From assembly GCA_910591455.2 (NCBI GenBank), contig OU342820.1, positions 21,303,856 through 21,367,855 on the forward strand: 64,000 nt of DNA, written 5' to 3'. Positions 23,368 to 34,064 of this stretch are shown one piece after another. Position 1 is the first letter of the stretch, and every line of letters starts with the position of its first letter. Under the pieces are notes generated by a model. The model saw nothing but the letters and a program-made list of their open reading frames with translations, searched no databases and was not told the origin of the DNA. The position numbers and the translations under genes were made by a program. This stretch comes from Pholis gunnellus (lineage: Eukaryota > Chordata > Actinopteri > Perciformes > Pholidae).

Positions 23368-23723
23368 ACTACATTCATCTGACAACTTCTTACACTGTGG
23401 TATTAGTACTTATACTGCAGTAAAGGACCAGGGTACCTCCTCTCCTCCCCTATGTTGACCTGTGTACTCTGTGTACTGTGTGTCCTGTGTGTACTGTGTG
23501 TACTGTGTGTCCTGTGTGTACTGTGTGTACTCTGTGTACTGTGTGTCCTGTGTGTACTGTGTGTACTCTGTGTACTGCAGCGTGGCTCTACTGGCTGCAG
23601 GGTCTCTGTGGGATCATCTGTCTCCTGAAGACGGCCATCAGTCTGGTTCACCTGGTCACGGCCTCCCAGAACATGGCCGCCATGGACGCCGCCGAGCGGG
23701 AGAAGACCGTGAAGACGCAGTGA
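21669..23723 (+). CDS. cdipt: CDP-diacylglycerol--inositol 3-phosphatidyltransferase (PI synthase)
   Basis: Exons 21669-21711, 22084-22218, 22314-22467, 22871-22952, 23218-23299 and 23581-23723 join to 212 aa, against about 213 in mammals. The enzyme makes phosphatidylinositol from CDP-diacylglycerol and myo-inositol at the ER membrane, feeding all phosphoinositide signalling. The N-terminus MAEENIFFFVPNLIGYARI and the CDP-alcohol phosphotransferase motif are clear: Asp47, Asp50-Gly51, Ala54-Arg55, Gly64, Asp68 and Asp72 (D..DG..AR...G...D...D). Several hydrophobic segments follow, and the LHLHSS..SHKSIDLSGNPVLRIYYTS block is strongly conserved. The end is KTVKTQ, a short basic tail. The ATG is the first one and overlaps a YY1-type motif. 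Introns 4 and 5 end in or beside microsatellites. A family D repeat lies in intron 3, on the opposite strand. Confidence 0.97.
21895..22022. repeat. Short tandem repeat in cdipt intron 1
   Basis: Three copies of a roughly 37-bp unit containing ACAATATGTACCTCTGAGAT. It ends about 60 bp before the exon 2 acceptor. Confidence 0.8.
22485..22760 (-). mobile_element. Family D element in cdipt intron 3
   Basis: Reads CCTGTCAATCACTGTGTAGC and, further on, GTCGCCCCCTGGTGGACACT. The reverse complement matches the copies at 59.6 kb and 61.1 kb over about 270 bp. No ORF and no recognisable tRNA-like head. It could be a SINE-like or miniature DNA element. Confidence 0.8.
22955..23215. repeat. (CA)n/(TG)n-rich tract in cdipt intron 4
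   Basis: CA dinucleotides with interspersed AATCACACACAC units fill nearly the whole intron, then switch to TG just before the acceptor CCTTTAG. Confidence 0.9.
23462..23578. repeat. TGTGTACTG/TGTGTCCTG tandem repeat at the cdipt exon 6 acceptor
   Basis: A period-9 array (TGTGTACTG, TGTGTCCTG, TCTGTGTAC) runs directly into the acceptor TACTGCAG. The repeat itself supplies the region where a polypyrimidine tract is expected. Confidence 0.85.
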
Positions 23724-25279
23724 GAGAGAGGGGAGGAGGAGGAGGAGGAGGAGGAGGAGGAGGAGGAGGAGGAGGAGGAGGAGGAGGAGGAGGAGGGAAA
23801 TTCACCGTGTTTTTAATGTATTCTTTATTATTGGAAGGGTTGTGCACTTAAAAGAGAACGAGAAACGGAACAAAGTTTTATGACCAAATATGTAAACGTC
23901 AGATTTTTTACTTTTCACAGCTGTTGATCCGTCTGAGTTCATTTATTTATTGCTTCACAATATAAAATCACGCTTCACTCAGATTGTTCTATTTCTCCTG
24001 ATATCAAACAGATTCCAGTGTTCTATAGGAATAAATCACACATTCATCTACTATGAAGGATATTATAACAATAAGCAGCAGAGCTACGTCACAATCTGTC
24101 CTCTAATAAACTTCTGATCTGTAACGTTATGAATCATTTAAACTCGAGTGTGAACTCATTCAGTGATGATCTGGCGCCCTCTGGTGGATGTAAATACATG
24201 AAACAGACCAACAGAAGCTTTAAATTCATGCTGATTCACATTCAGAATGTGGTAAACCAGAAGTAGAGAGATTTATTCACGAGATATCGTCTTTATTAAC
24301 GGTGGATTCATCTTCATAGATCAGTTCATAACCTCTGAATGTTGCTCTTAGAACAGCTTCTGCAGCTATTTATTTATTTATGAGAGAACGTGAATATGTG
24401 ACGCTTCACTTTGTCTTCTGTGATATTCAACATCTGAGAGTTTTGTGCCGTTAATTGGACAAACTAAGACAACCGTGATGAACATTTATCTTTTATTTCC
24501 TGTGGACTTAATGATTAAACAGTTAATCGAGAAAATAAAAGATTTATTCATTTATTACAAAAGCTTTAAAACGAACCTTTATTCCTCATTTATTAGGTTT
24601 TTATGATTTAAAATGTTGATTAGGAGGAAACTGACCAAACAGGAAACAGCGTGACTCTGGAGGTTCCGGATCATTTATTGTTGATTATTAAATGTTTGTG
24701 CGTTTTTAACATTTATAATGTTAGTTTGTTTCTTAGAAGAGACGAGTATTAGAACATTTAAAGACCTCGTGTGTTTCAAAGTGTTGGAATATTAATATCT
24801 GTTTTTGATGAACTCGTGTCTCAGAATGTATTATAATAGTATAGTAAAGAATATAAATGTATATCAGCTGATGATATATGAGTGCAGGTGGTTTGACTTC
24901 ACTGTGGAAATAAAGACAATAAAAAACACATTTTTATTCTTTTCATTTACAGAATTCACATGCAGACAAAGTTTGATTTGTTATTATAATGAATTTAAAG
25001 CAAGTCTGCATGAAATGTAGTCTTCATTACTTTTCATGATTTGGCGTAACCCTCTCACAAATAGCAGCAGTGTGTTTTATGTTTTATGTAAAAACTATCT
25101 CAGAGTACATTTCTAAGTAATGAAATACTACAATGTGTTTTTAAGGCCGAATCAATGAGTTGTTCTTACTGAACGGAACAACACAACTGGGTGTGTTTAA
25201 GCTGGTTATTATAATGACTTTAAAGCAAACACGTGACATGTTAAACTTGTCTGAATGGAGTTTGGTGCAGGTTAGAATC
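23724..25279. other. cdipt 3' UTR and cdipt-maz intergenic DNA
   Basis: A (GGA)n run of about 65 bp starts a few bases after the stop codon (23731-23795). The rest is AT-rich and non-coding. Candidate polyadenylation signals AATAAA are at 24909-24914 and 24918-24923. Confidence 0.6.
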
Positions 25280-26199
25280 CAGCTGTTGCTCTCGCGCGCG
25301 CGTCGTTACCTTTAAGACACCGGACGGGACAAAGCTCGTTCTCACCGACACCACCTCAGCGGAGAGAAGTTCCGGTGAACCGGGCGCGAGCACCGTTTTT
25401 ATTTATCTTAAACCCGAAGAATAGGAAAACAACCATGCCGAGCTGATTCGGTTTAAATGTCGGATTTCATTATTTTGTCGGCCTACCGGGAAGCGGCGGT
25501 GGCGCGAGAGGCACGGCACGAGACGAGGTCCGCAAGGAGGGTGGGCGCGTGCTCAAAATACTTTCCCTTTAAAGCGGAGAGGGACAGAGGGGGTGAAGGA
25601 GAGATACAAAAAAAAAGAAAAGGAAGAACGACAGCGAGGGAGGGAGGGCGCGCGAGAGGGAGAGAGAGAGAGAGTGTGTTTTTTAAAAAAAAGAGAAAGA
25701 TGTCATCGCGTCGATCGAAACACCGAGGCGGAGCCATGGACCGCGGCCGACCGGGAGCTCTCTAAATCGGGGACGAGCTGTACGCAACGCCGAGGCTTTG
25801 GGACCCGACGCTGCGGCCTTCTTTTCTTCTTCTTCTCTCCCCCCCTCGTGAACAGCTGCTATGATGAGCGCGACCTCCTTCTCATCTTCTGTTCATAAAT
25901 TATCTCTTTATTTTTGCATGCAATTCACCAAATTTGTATTACAGTCGACATAAGCAAATTATATATTTTTTTAAAACGCACCATTAAATACAAGCATGAT
26001 ATCAACCATTTTGGTGCCAACAGATATGAATTCATGACTCATAGCCGAATCACTGATTAGCTGATTTAAGCTAACTATCGTCCGCAGTCAGGACACATTT
26101 CCATCCTCTGAACCCGGACAGGTGTGGAGGAGACACGGGCCTCATAGCAGCGGTTCTTCTTCTGCTAGCTGTTAGCTGTTAGCTGCTAAAGGTTCAAAC
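25280..26199 (+). promoter_or_regulatory. Putative maz promoter and 5' leader (CpG-rich)
   Basis: CpG-rich DNA with a CTCGCGCGCGCGTCG run near 25290, long purine stretches and several short upstream ORFs (for example from 25457). It is followed by TTAGC words directly before the maz ATG at 26200. The upstream ORFs resemble no family I know, so I read them as leader. Confidence 0.5.
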
Positions 26200-29100
26200 A
26201 TGGACACCTCCTGGAGTAACTTCCTCTTTCAGGTGAGGCTTTAATTGATGCTCGAGCTGCTTTTGTTGTTTTGGGGAGGTTTTTTTGGGGGGGGGGGGGG
26301 GGAGGAGGAGGAGAAAAGAGGAGGAGGAGGAGGAAGGTGGGGGTGTTTGACATCTCTGCATGGGGGGGGGGGCAGGATGGAGCTGGTTTCACCCCCAAAA
26401 TATGTTATAATACCACACTGTACATGTATTCTGCTACAGGAGAAGTACTAATACTACTCAGTAAGAATACTCTGTTCAAGAAAAAATACTAATACCACAC
26501 TGTACAAATACTCTGTTACACAGTAAAAGTACTAAACAGTAAAAATACTAATATCACACTGTCACAGTACTAATACCATAGTACAAAAAAAAAAAAGTAC
26601 TAATACCACATTGTAAATGTATTCTGCTCCAGTGAATGTACTAATACTACTCTAAGAATACTCTTCGCTAGAAAAAATACTAATACCACACTGTAAAAAT
26701 ACTTTGTTACAGTAAAAGTACTAACACCACACAGTAAATGTATTCTGGTATATTCATTAAAACGTAGTTAAAGTTCAAATTGTGACTGTTGTACTATTAT
26801 ATATTCTATCATTAGAGTATTATTACTCATTCATGTAAAGCAGGATTTTACTGTAGTAGTTAGTATACAGTATGTGTACTATTAACTATAATCCTGATGG
26901 ACCAATGAGTTGATCTACAGACATAAAAACATGCTGTGGCCCTCTAACGAGTATTATTATACATTAATAGTATTATTGTTAATAAACTACAGCTACAGGC
27001 GGCTGAAAGGGTGTCCGGGCTCAGCCTTAGAGGGAGGGTGAGGAGGCTGAGGAGGCTGAGGAGCTCGGACATCAGGTGTTGAGGCACTCCTCCTTTGCCT
27101 CAAAAGGAGTCAGCTGAGGTGGTTCAGCATCTAATTAGGATGCCTCCTGGACGCCTCCCACTGGAGGTTTTCCGGGCACGTCCACGAGACCCCGGGGACC
27201 CAGAACAGCTGGAGGGACTACATCTCCCAGCTGGCCTGGGAACGCCTCTATGGAGCCAAATCCAGGTCAAAAGTATATTTTCAAAAAGAAACCGAGGAAA
27301 ACCTCTCTCTACCTGTGGTGATAATAAAACAGGAGTATGTTTCCTGCATTAGTTCACTCTGACAGAAGCGCTCACTAACGTAAACTCCCTCTTGTGGACT
27401 AATGGGTCAATGACGCTGTATAGAAAGTGTTGAATCATAATTCTCGCGGTGCCCACGTTACCTGAAGGCAACATGGTTGAGGACGGTCCTCGGCCTTCTT
27501 TGTTATGCTGTCACTCATGATACCACGCCCCTCTCCGTTGATACCACGCCCCCCTCCGTTGATGCCACGCCCCCCACGCTAGGTCAGGGTCAAAAGTCTG
27601 AACTGAAAAAAACGAACTGAAAGTGAAAAAAATATTTGAAACTGAAAAAAATTAAATCTGAAACTGAAGAATATAAGAACTCAAATATCAAAATATATAT
27701 GAAAGTGAAAAATGAAGAGAAAAAAATTTATTCAAAGAAACCCCAAAAAACTTTTCATTCACTTATTTTTATTTTGAGTACATTGCTGTATTTTTCAATG
27801 TTCAAGACCACAACTTGAACTTTCAGCTTCACATGAACAAAACCTTTGACCTGGATTTAGCTCCAAACACCTCGGAGCCCCAGAATGAGCTGCGACATGT
27901 TGCGGGGAGACGGAGGTCTGGAGCACCGCGAGGAGGGAAATGGATGATTATTAATATTATTAATAAACTTTAAATGATGGAACAGTATTATTATAAATAA
28001 ATATTATTGATATTATTATTATAATTATTAATATGATTAATATTATTATTATACTTATTAGTATTAATAATATGATTAAACACAAAATTATGTAACTATT
28101 ATCATAAATTAATATTGATAATAATAGTATGTATTAGTAACATTACTAATAATATTATCTATTAGTAACAGTATTATTAATAGTACGTGTTAGTAACAGC
28201 ATTATTAATAGTATGTGTTAGTAACAGTATTATTAATAGTATGTGTTAGTAACAGCATTATTAATAGTATGTGTTAGTAACAGTATTATTAATAGTATGT
28301 GTTAGTAACAGCATTATTAATAGTATGTGTTAGTAACAGCATTATTAATAGTATGTGTTAGTAACAGCATTATTAATAGTATGTGTTAGTAACAGCATTA
28401 TTAATAGTACGTGTTAGTAACAGCATTATTAATAGTATGTGTTAGTGACAGCATTATTAACAGTGTTATGTGTTAGTAACAGCATTATTAATAGTACGTG
28501 TTAGTAACAGCATTATTAACAGTGTCATGTGTTAGTAACAGCATTATTAATAGTATGTGTTAGTAACAGTATTATTAACAGTATTATGTGTTAGTAACAG
28601 CATTATCAATAGTATGTGTTAGTAACAGTATTATTAATAGTATGTGTTAGTAACAGCATTATCAATAGTATGTGTTAGTAACAGTATTATTAATAGTATG
28701 TGTTAGTAACAGCATTATTAATAGTATGTGTTAGTAACAGCATTATTAATAGTATGTGTTAGTAACAGCATTATTAATAGTATGTGTTAGTAACAGCATT
28801 ATTAATAGTATGTGTTAGTAACAGTATTATTAATAGTATGTGTTAGTAACAGTATTATTAATAGTATGTGTTAGTAACAGCATTATTAATAGTATGTGTT
28901 AGTAGCATTATTAACAGTATTATGTGTTAGTAACAGTATTATTAATAGTATATGTTAGTAACAGTATTATTAATAGTATGTGTTAGTAACAGCATTATTA
29001 ATAGTATGTGTTAGTAACAGCATTATTAACAGTGTTATGTGTTAGTAACAGCATTATTAATAGTATGTGTTAGTAACAGCATTATTAATAGTATGTGTTA

Positions 29101-32100
29101 GTAACAGCATTATTAATAGTATGTGTTAGTAGCATTATTAACAGTGTTATGTGTTAGTAACAGCATTATTAACAGTGTTATGTGTTAGTAACAGCATTAT
29201 TAACAGTGTTATGTGTTAGTAACAGCACCACTGCTCTCCCTCAGACCCCGGTGGCTCACACTCAGCCTGAGGCTTCTCTTCAGTCTGATCTCACCGGATC
29301 GGCTCAGACTCCTCCAGCCGAGCAGCTCAACACGCCGCCGTCCACCGTGGACACCGCCGCCCTCAGCGAGGAGCCACTTCCTGGTGAGGGGGGGGGAGAT
29401 GGTGATCACATGATACGTCTTATTTTGTGATTTAAATGAAAACTTTATTTGTACACAACATTCAACACACAGGAGATTTACATCAGAAAGGTTTAGAAAC
29501 TTAAAAACTAATTAATTATTAATTCAAAGCTCAGACTCTGTGAACACATAGAAGACATAAGAGATACAAAGGTAAAGAACAGACAGGACTATTATGTACA
29601 CCATGTAAAATACATACATATATATATACATATATATATGTATATATATACACAGAGATACAATATACTCTTGTTGTTTCACTATTAAAGTATTCGTACA
29701 CTGTTTAGTAATCAAACTGATTATTTTTCTTAAACACTTTCATGTAAGTGAGACACAAAAAATATAATTAAATATTAAAAAATACAATAAACGTACAAAA
29801 TAAAATAATAACAAATAAATGAGTTGTAAGAAAAACATACAAAAAAATTTATTTAAATTAAAAGTTACACATAAATAAATAAACCATAAACCATAAAGTA
29901 TGGGCTCAGTGGTACAAAACAATAATATTCATTCATTCATTTATTCATTTATTTAATCATCCATTCACTTATTCACTTATTCACTCACTTGTTCGTTTAC
30001 CAGAACAGAGCACATTAACAGCCTCGGTTAGCAGAGATAACCGTCGTCTGTAGTTCACCAGATTATTACAGAAAACCAGAGATCAGTATCGGTCTCTTCA
30101 CGATGCACAAGTTCTCTGAACGTGACGTCTCTCGACCCGATGAAGATGTAGAAGTAAACATCTCCTCCTCCGTCTCTCCTTCAGTCAAACCGCTGGTTAA
30201 ACCCGGTCGACCCGCCCACATCTGTGCCACCTGCAACAAGGAGTTCAAGAACAGCTACAACCTGCGGCGGCACCAGTCGGTGCACACGGGCATCAAGATG
30301 AAGGACCGGGTGGCCCGCGAGAAGGAGGACGGAGTCAAAGGTGGACGGGTGGAGAAGCAGACCGTCCCTCTGTCGCTCCTCCACCTCACTCTGCCTCCTC
30401 CACCTCCTCCTGCTCCTCCTCCTCCTCCTCCTCCTCTGGCCCAGGAGACCCTCCCCCAGCATGCCACCATCCAAGAGGGCCAGCCGGTCTCCGTCACCAT
30501 GGCCGTGCCGCCTCAACTCATCCAGGCAGCGGTTGTGGTGGTGGGCTCCATGGAGCAGGTGGGTCCTCTGGGAGACGTTGGAGACCATTCAGGGTTTTAT
30601 TCACCTTTTTAGTGGTATATGTCTCGGGCTTTTATTGTGAAAAGTCAGAACAGAGGAAGTGGGTCTGCGCTGCCTTTTGTCAATGTCGACGAGAGTTAAT
30701 AAAGTTTGCCATTTTGAATACATCCGCTCCTCACAACATGGTTGGTTGATGTCTTTCAATTATAGAAAAAATAAAAGAATATAATAAATAAATATGATTG
30801 TATTCTGGATCCTTGTAGAGCAGCTGCTGTAATCAAACATCAAAGGGATCTGGATCTGATAACATGGATCATAATGATTATTATATATCTTTAGTTCTGA
30901 TCTGTGACTTTTATGATCCGTTGCTCCTCTACGTCTTAGACATCCTGTACGTTTCTTCTCCTGTTGATTTTTAAACGTTTCTTAACGTCTCTTCCACAGA
31001 ATCTGAACCCCCACCCCAACGCCAACCAGGTGAGGAAGAACCACGCCTGCGAGGCCTGCGGGAAGGCCTTCAGGGACGTGTACCACCTGAACCGCCACCG
31101 CCTGTCCCACTCGGACGAGAAGCCGTACTCCTGCCCCGTCTGCCAGCAGCGCTTCAAGAGGAAAGACCGCATGAGCTACCACGTCCGCTCGCACCAGGGC
31201 TGCATGGAGAAACCCTACGTCTGTCCTCACTGCGCCAAGGCCTTCTCCCGGTACACAATGAGACATTCAGGGACCTTTTTAAAACGTAGGACAGGTCCTG
31301 TCCTCACTGCAAGTAGTGGCTTAAAGTTAATACATTCATGTTTTCTCCTTAATAATAACTATTCCAACAGATGAAAACAGTTTAAATCAGATGTCAAATG
31401 TGCAGGATTACAGCAGCAAAGTGGACAAAGCAACAAGAGACATCAGTAGAAACAAGCACAACAAATATTCAGTAACGGTAGAATAAATAAGTAAAGCTAG
31501 AAATACTATATACTCAGATCGAGTGGTTGGATGCATATTATTGCACATATGAGGTGGGAGATATAATGTGAGTATTTATATTGCTCATACATACACTGAT
31601 GTATGCGTTCTATTGGAGCAAAGAAGGACCTTCCTGTGTCTGCTTTTATTGTGAAACTCTTGACACTGAAACAGGAAGCTGCTCCTGTGTAAATCTCAGC
31701 TTCCAGCGTTCTTCTCTGTGTCTCTGGTTTAGTTCTTACATTCAGACACACAGAGTCTTGATTCTGGTGTTGGAGGTGAAACCACGTGGCGGTGTTTAGT
31801 AACAGCTGTTTGGTTTCTTTTCTTTCAGACCGGATCACCTCAACAGTCACGTCCGACAGGTGCACTCCACAGAGAGACCGTTCAAGTGCACGGTAACGTC
31901 TTCATCTGTTTACTGGAGTTCAACCAATATGGGTTTGTGAATCACAGAGAGCACGAGACACTGATGATGAGGATGAGGATGAGGGTGTTTTCATCTCATG
32001 GTCACGTATTAAACATCAATGTGAAGCTTTCAACAAATGAACTCAAATACAATGGATGATCAGCACTGACTGCTTTAATAAATAATAATAAAAACTAATG

Positions 32101-33572
32101 ATTTTAACTTGTTTACTTGATGTATATTATCTCTGAGCTGGTGAAGAGGTTAATATACCAAGAAATAACTCTTTCCTAGATTAAAAAACATTTAAATACA
32201 TTTATAATTAAAAGAAAAAGTAAACGCCAATATAATCTGAAATAAAAGAGGTACATTTACGAGAAACATGGCTTCACTCTGAGGTCACGTGACGTGTCAC
32301 TCATCAGGTTTTACTTCTGATCGATCAACAAACACGGTTTCAGCTCAGAGTCACCGCTTCATCATCAGCATCCAGACGTTGAGGAGGAATCATAGTTTTT
32401 AACATCATGGACGTCTGAGGACCAACATCTAATTCAGAAGGAATCAATGAAGCGGCTCGATCCTCAATAAAACCATTTTACATTTATGACTTTTTAATCT
32501 CATAAATTCTCATAAATCCTCTGAATATTACTTTCCTCCAACACGGCGTCGTTTACTTCTGATATTTGCGACGAACGTCCTTTTCTGCTTATTTGATCTA
32601 GAATTTAGTTTTCAGGATGTTGAACACGTTGTAAGATGAGATCCGTGTTTCAGTGTTTCTCACAATTTGACGACATAAATCTCTGAATGTTGTCCTCCAA
32701 CAAGTCGTATATTTGTGTTACTGCAGTACTTCTGTTTTTGGTTTGACCAGATGGAGACGTGACCTGTGAGATGATGAAAGTATCTAAGAGACATTTATAT
32801 ATTATGTATATTGAAGATTGATCCTCTAATATCTGTTTTATCAGGTCAATTTGTCCTTTTCTGTTTATTTAACCTTTAATGTACTGTATGATGAAAACGT
32901 TAAACGTTACACAATACTACATTGTATTTGCTCTCTCTTTCTCCTCTCGCTTCACGTCTACGTGCACTCTTCCCCCCCACAGACGTGCACGTCGGCGTTC
33001 GCCACGCGGGATCGACTCCGCGCTCACCTGATCCGCCACGAGGAGAAGGTTCCGTGTCACATCTGTGGGAAGCTGCTGTCCGCCGCCTACATCACCGACC
33101 ACATGAGGGTCCACAACCAGTCGCAGCACCACGCCTGTCACCTCTGCAACCGCAGTGAGTCACAATAACAGCGTGTGAAAAGATGACAAAATAATAACTT
33201 CATCACGTTATTTCTGCAGCAGAAGAGACTAAATAACAAACAGGAAGTGTTTGTTTTCCAGGCTTCACCACGCTCACCTACCTGAGGGTCCACGCTCAGA
33301 AGCACCACGGTCAGGAGTGGAAGGAGAGCGGCGGGGCGCGGGGGGGCTTCGGTGGGACGGGGGCCGGCGGGGTGCTGCTCTGCCAGCTCTGCGGCGTGCA
33401 GTGCAAGACGGCCACGCAGCTCCAGGGTCACATGGGTACCCACGCCAGCCAGGGAGACCCCGTCCAGGACCCCACGAGCACCACCAACGTGGCCGTCACC
33501 GTGTCCAGTGCTAGCGCGGTGGGACTGCTAGTAACTGACTGCTCCGGCATCGGCCCCCCGCCCCACAGCTAG
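26200..33572 (+). CDS. maz: MYC-associated zinc finger protein
   Basis: Exons 26200-26232, 29245-29383, 30185-30558, 31000-31250, 31829-31892, 32983-33154 and 33262-33572 give 447 aa. MAZ binds GC-rich promoter elements in the nucleus as an activator/repressor and is reported to act as a CTCF-like insulator factor. Exon 1 encodes only MDTSWSNFLFQ, the short first-exon form shared by MAZ and VEZF1. Exon 2 holds PPSTVDTAAL, which also occurs in mammalian MAZ and argues against vezf1. Eight C2H2 fingers follow: HICATCNKEFKN, HACEACGKAFRD, YSCPVCQQRFKR, YVCPHCAKAFSR, FKCTTCTSAFAT, VPCHICGKLLSA, HACHLCNRSFTT and LLCQLCGVQCKT. The last two correspond to the longer mammalian isoform. A proline run sits between fingers 1 and 2. 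The acceptor of exon 2 directly follows a 1.1-kb minisatellite. Confidence 0.94.
26395..26745. repeat. Family B repeat in maz intron 1
   Basis: Degenerate copies of units with ACTAATACCACACTGTA and TACTCTGTTACA. A G-rich stretch (GGAGGAGGAG with a 16-G run near 26286) precedes it. Confidence 0.8.
27000..27245 (+). mobile_element. Truncated LINE 3' end (L2/RTE-like) in maz intron 1
   Basis: The segment reads as a decayed C-terminal LINE ORF2 tail: GAGGTGGTTCAGCATCTAAT, then codons for RMPPGRLPLEVFRARP, then GGAGGGACTACATCTCCCAG and CTGGCCTGGGAACGCCT. Fish non-LTR elements carry this RMPPGRLPGEVFRARP..W.DY...LAWERL signature. Frame breaks and a deletion after FRARP make it a dead 5'-truncated copy. 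Confidence 0.7.
28120..29236. repeat. 28-bp minisatellite in maz intron 1, ending at the exon 2 acceptor
   Basis: About 40 copies of a 28-bp unit (GCATTATTAATAGTATGTGT then TAGTAACA), some with a variant AACAGTGTTATG spacer. The array runs to within about 10 bp of the exon 2 acceptor CTGCTCTCCCTCAG (29244). The array is open in one frame into exon 2, but this is a repeat artefact. Confidence 0.95.
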
Positions 33573-33755
33573 CATGCTGGGGGCGATGGGGGGAGGGGGG
33601 GGTGGGGGGTGGAGGTTAAACGAGGAGGAGGAGAGACAACATCCAACCCAGGTGTGTGAATTTTTAGTCTGTAAACATGTTATTCACTGTTTTATGAAGC
33701 TTTCACTTTCTCCAGACGGAGCTGTGTGATAAATGTCCTCACGTGATGTCACTTA
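33573..33755 (+). other. maz 3' UTR start
   Basis: G-rich sequence after the TAG at 33570-33572 (GGGGGAGGGGGGGG near 33590), potentially quadruplex-forming, then ordinary sequence up to the 19-bp array. Confidence 0.5.
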
Positions 33756-34064
33756 AGTCAAGCGACGTCACTAGACTCGGGCGACGTCATTAGACTCGAG
33801 CGACGTCATTAGACTCGGGCGACGTCACTAGACTCGGGCGACGTCATTAGACTCGAGCGACGTCACTAGACTCGGGCGACGTCATTAGACTCGAGCGACG
33901 TCATTAGACTCGGGCGACGTCACTAGACTCGAGCGACGTCATTACACTCGAGCGACGTCATTACACTCGAGCGACGTCATTAGACTCGGGCGACGTCACT
34001 AGACTCGAGCGACGTCATTACACTCGAGCGACGTCATTACACTCGAGCGACATCATTAGACTCA
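33756..34064. repeat. 19-bp tandem array carrying ACGTCA half-CRE words
   Basis: About 16 copies of a 19-bp unit GCGACGTCATTAGACTCGA with T/C and A/G variants. Every unit contains GACGTCA, the core of a CRE/ATF site, except the last, where it is degraded to GACATCA. It lies about 180 bp beyond the maz stop codon, probably in the 3' UTR. Confidence 0.9.

Noticed and set aside
25457..25898. Small open frames in the CpG-rich maz leader as a separate gene or alternative maz first exon
   Set aside because: No similarity to MAZ N-termini or any other family, and purine-rich low complexity. Kept as leader, although a second first exon cannot be excluded.
28130..29230. CRISPR-like direct repeat array
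   Set aside because: The units are contiguous with no unique spacers, in an animal intron. It is a minisatellite.
29182..29430. Frame reading from the minisatellite into maz exon 2 as an alternative N-terminus
   Set aside because: The upstream residues are repeat translation. The acceptor at 29244 and the MDTSWSNFLFQ first exon explain the protein better.
30103..30184. In-frame ATG at 30103 as an alternative maz start (MHKFSERDVSRPDEDVEVN)
   Set aside because: It lies upstream of a good acceptor (CTCTCCTTCAG at 30184) in intron 2, and the residues do not resemble MAZ. An isoform starting here would need transcript support.
26200..33572. vezf1 instead of maz
   Set aside because: The short first exon fits both, but STVDTAAL in exon 2, the eight-finger layout and the neighbours cdipt, taok2 and tlcd3b favour maz.
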